From Penaeus vannamei (taxonomy: Eukaryota > Arthropoda > Malacostraca > Decapoda > Penaeidae): DNA of 10,000 nucleotides. Under the pieces are notes generated by a model. It searched no databases and had not been told where the DNA came from. It saw only the letters and a list, made by a program, of their open reading frames with translations. Each line of letters begins with the position of its first letter. The stretch's first letter is position 1. Made by a program: the position numbers and the translations under genes. The DNA lies in the NCBI RefSeq assembly GCF_042767895.1, contig NC_091590.1, forward strand, positions 4,655,811-4,665,810, given 5' to 3'. Of the stretch, positions 9,231-10,000 are shown piece after piece.

Positions 9231-10000
9231 ATTCAAATAAAGGATGGCTACTTATCTATTTTCCTCTTTTTTTAACTTTTTTTTACTCCTTTAAATTTCG
9301 TTCATTTTGCCCCCCTTTACCGATGACGAAAGAACCTCATTTGTACGACTTTCGATTTGACAAATTTTCTTTTCTTCTCATTCCTTCTTTCGCGTTTCAT
9401 ATATCTACGGTTCTACTTTATCCTTGCCATTGTCGGTTTCATCGAGTTTCATCTATTTTATTTTATTTTTATTCTCACCAATAAGAAGACGAAAGACGCT
9501 CATTTGACGCCTGTGGTTTGTTTACATGGCAGAGCGCGCGAAAGAGTGTGAAGGAATAAGGACACAACACTACTTCTGTTTTTCTTCTTTTTCCTGTGTT
9601 TTAAGGTATTGTGGCCTTTTATTGAAGCCAATTGATGTAGGTTAATCTGCTTTGAAGTGGATGCCGTGTATCGCTTGTTAAATTAAGGTCATTTGGGTTG
9701 GATATTGGAGAATATTTCGTGATTCTTCTCCGTCGTTGACTTTTTCAACTCGTGTCACTCGGAATGTGTGTTTTATGATAATTCAGAAGGGAAGGTGAAT
9801 TATTTTATCATGAAACACTAAATTAAGATAATGGCGGTCGATTTCTCTAAAGATATTATCTCGAGTTTGTACAAAACGACTTGAAACTATTGGATTGCTT
9901 ACCCGGTATAATTTCGTTTTTCTTTGGCCAAATTTACCAAATCCCCGCAATGGCTCTCTAAATAAGTATTTTTTGTAGTTGGAATGGCTTTGTTCAGTCC
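9231..10000. other. Unique T-rich sequence to the window edge, no supported gene
   Basis: Complex sequence with T-rich pyrimidine runs (9259-9295, 9361-9396, 9450-9478, 9571-9592). The short + frame from ATG at 9526 (MAERAKECEGIR, stop at 9645) is 39 codons, has no usable context and looks like chance. A 64-codon frame across 9357-9551 and an 86-codon frame at 9224-9484 are T-rich and lack coding bias. The region might be intron or promoter of a gene beyond 10000, but nothing here proves it. Confidence 0.45.

Noticed and set aside
9526..9645. Short ATG ORF (MAERAKECEGIR) as the start of a gene
   Set aside because: Only 39 codons, no codon bias, and no good donor tied to an open frame. A downstream exon would lie outside the window, so it cannot be tested here.

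Overview
This window looks like a piece of animal nuclear genome, most likely a decapod crustacean of the penaeid shrimp type. That assignment is inference. It rests on a very high density of long simple-sequence arrays (GGGA, GA, CT, CA, AT, CTTT and GATAAT/ATR types, together roughly 40-45% of the bases), an AT-rich non-coding background, and one short island of GC-rich coding sequence with canonical splice sites. Nothing suggests a bacterial, phage or organellar origin: there are no operons, ribosome binding sites, rRNA or CRISPR arrays, and I recognise no tRNA.

Only one gene is well supported, and only its 3' end is present. On the + strand, the end of a coding exon (1-27) meets a GTGAGT donor. 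A phase-2 intron of 1,974 bp (28-2001) follows, ending in a pyrimidine tract and CAG. The terminal coding exon (2002-2257) ends in TGA. The joined frame encodes the last ~93 residues of a protein I do not recognise. Nearly every codon in it ends in G or C. The intron is almost wholly repeat: about 1.4 kb of purine-only DNA (GGGA then GA), a CTTT run and a 20-bp CATTAAACAAACAAATACAR-type minisatellite. Downstream, in the presumed 3' UTR or flank, lie a 13-bp GCGTCT minisatellite, about 178 bp of CT, and compound AC/AT arrays.

From 3.4 kb to the end I see no convincing gene. This part alternates between imperfect minisatellites (76-81 bp at 3449-3708; 87 bp at 5739-5905; ~80 bp at 6258-6490; 33 bp at 8945-9041), GATAAT/ATTATC tracts (5010-5110, 5395-5910, 8499-9230), a CA array (7579-7681) and stretches of unique AT-rich sequence. 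Points of interest there are a ~156-bp foldback element at 7076-7231, a weak reverse-transcriptase-like peptide (RYVDD) on the minus strand near 4.15 kb, a three-site FTZ-F1/nuclear-receptor motif cluster at 8255-8306, and a weak TATA-containing candidate promoter near 3.75 kb.

No multi-gene system or pathway can be read from this window. The most interesting architecture is the last exon lying between a giant GA array (intron) and an inverted, complementary CT array (downstream), plus the foldback element.
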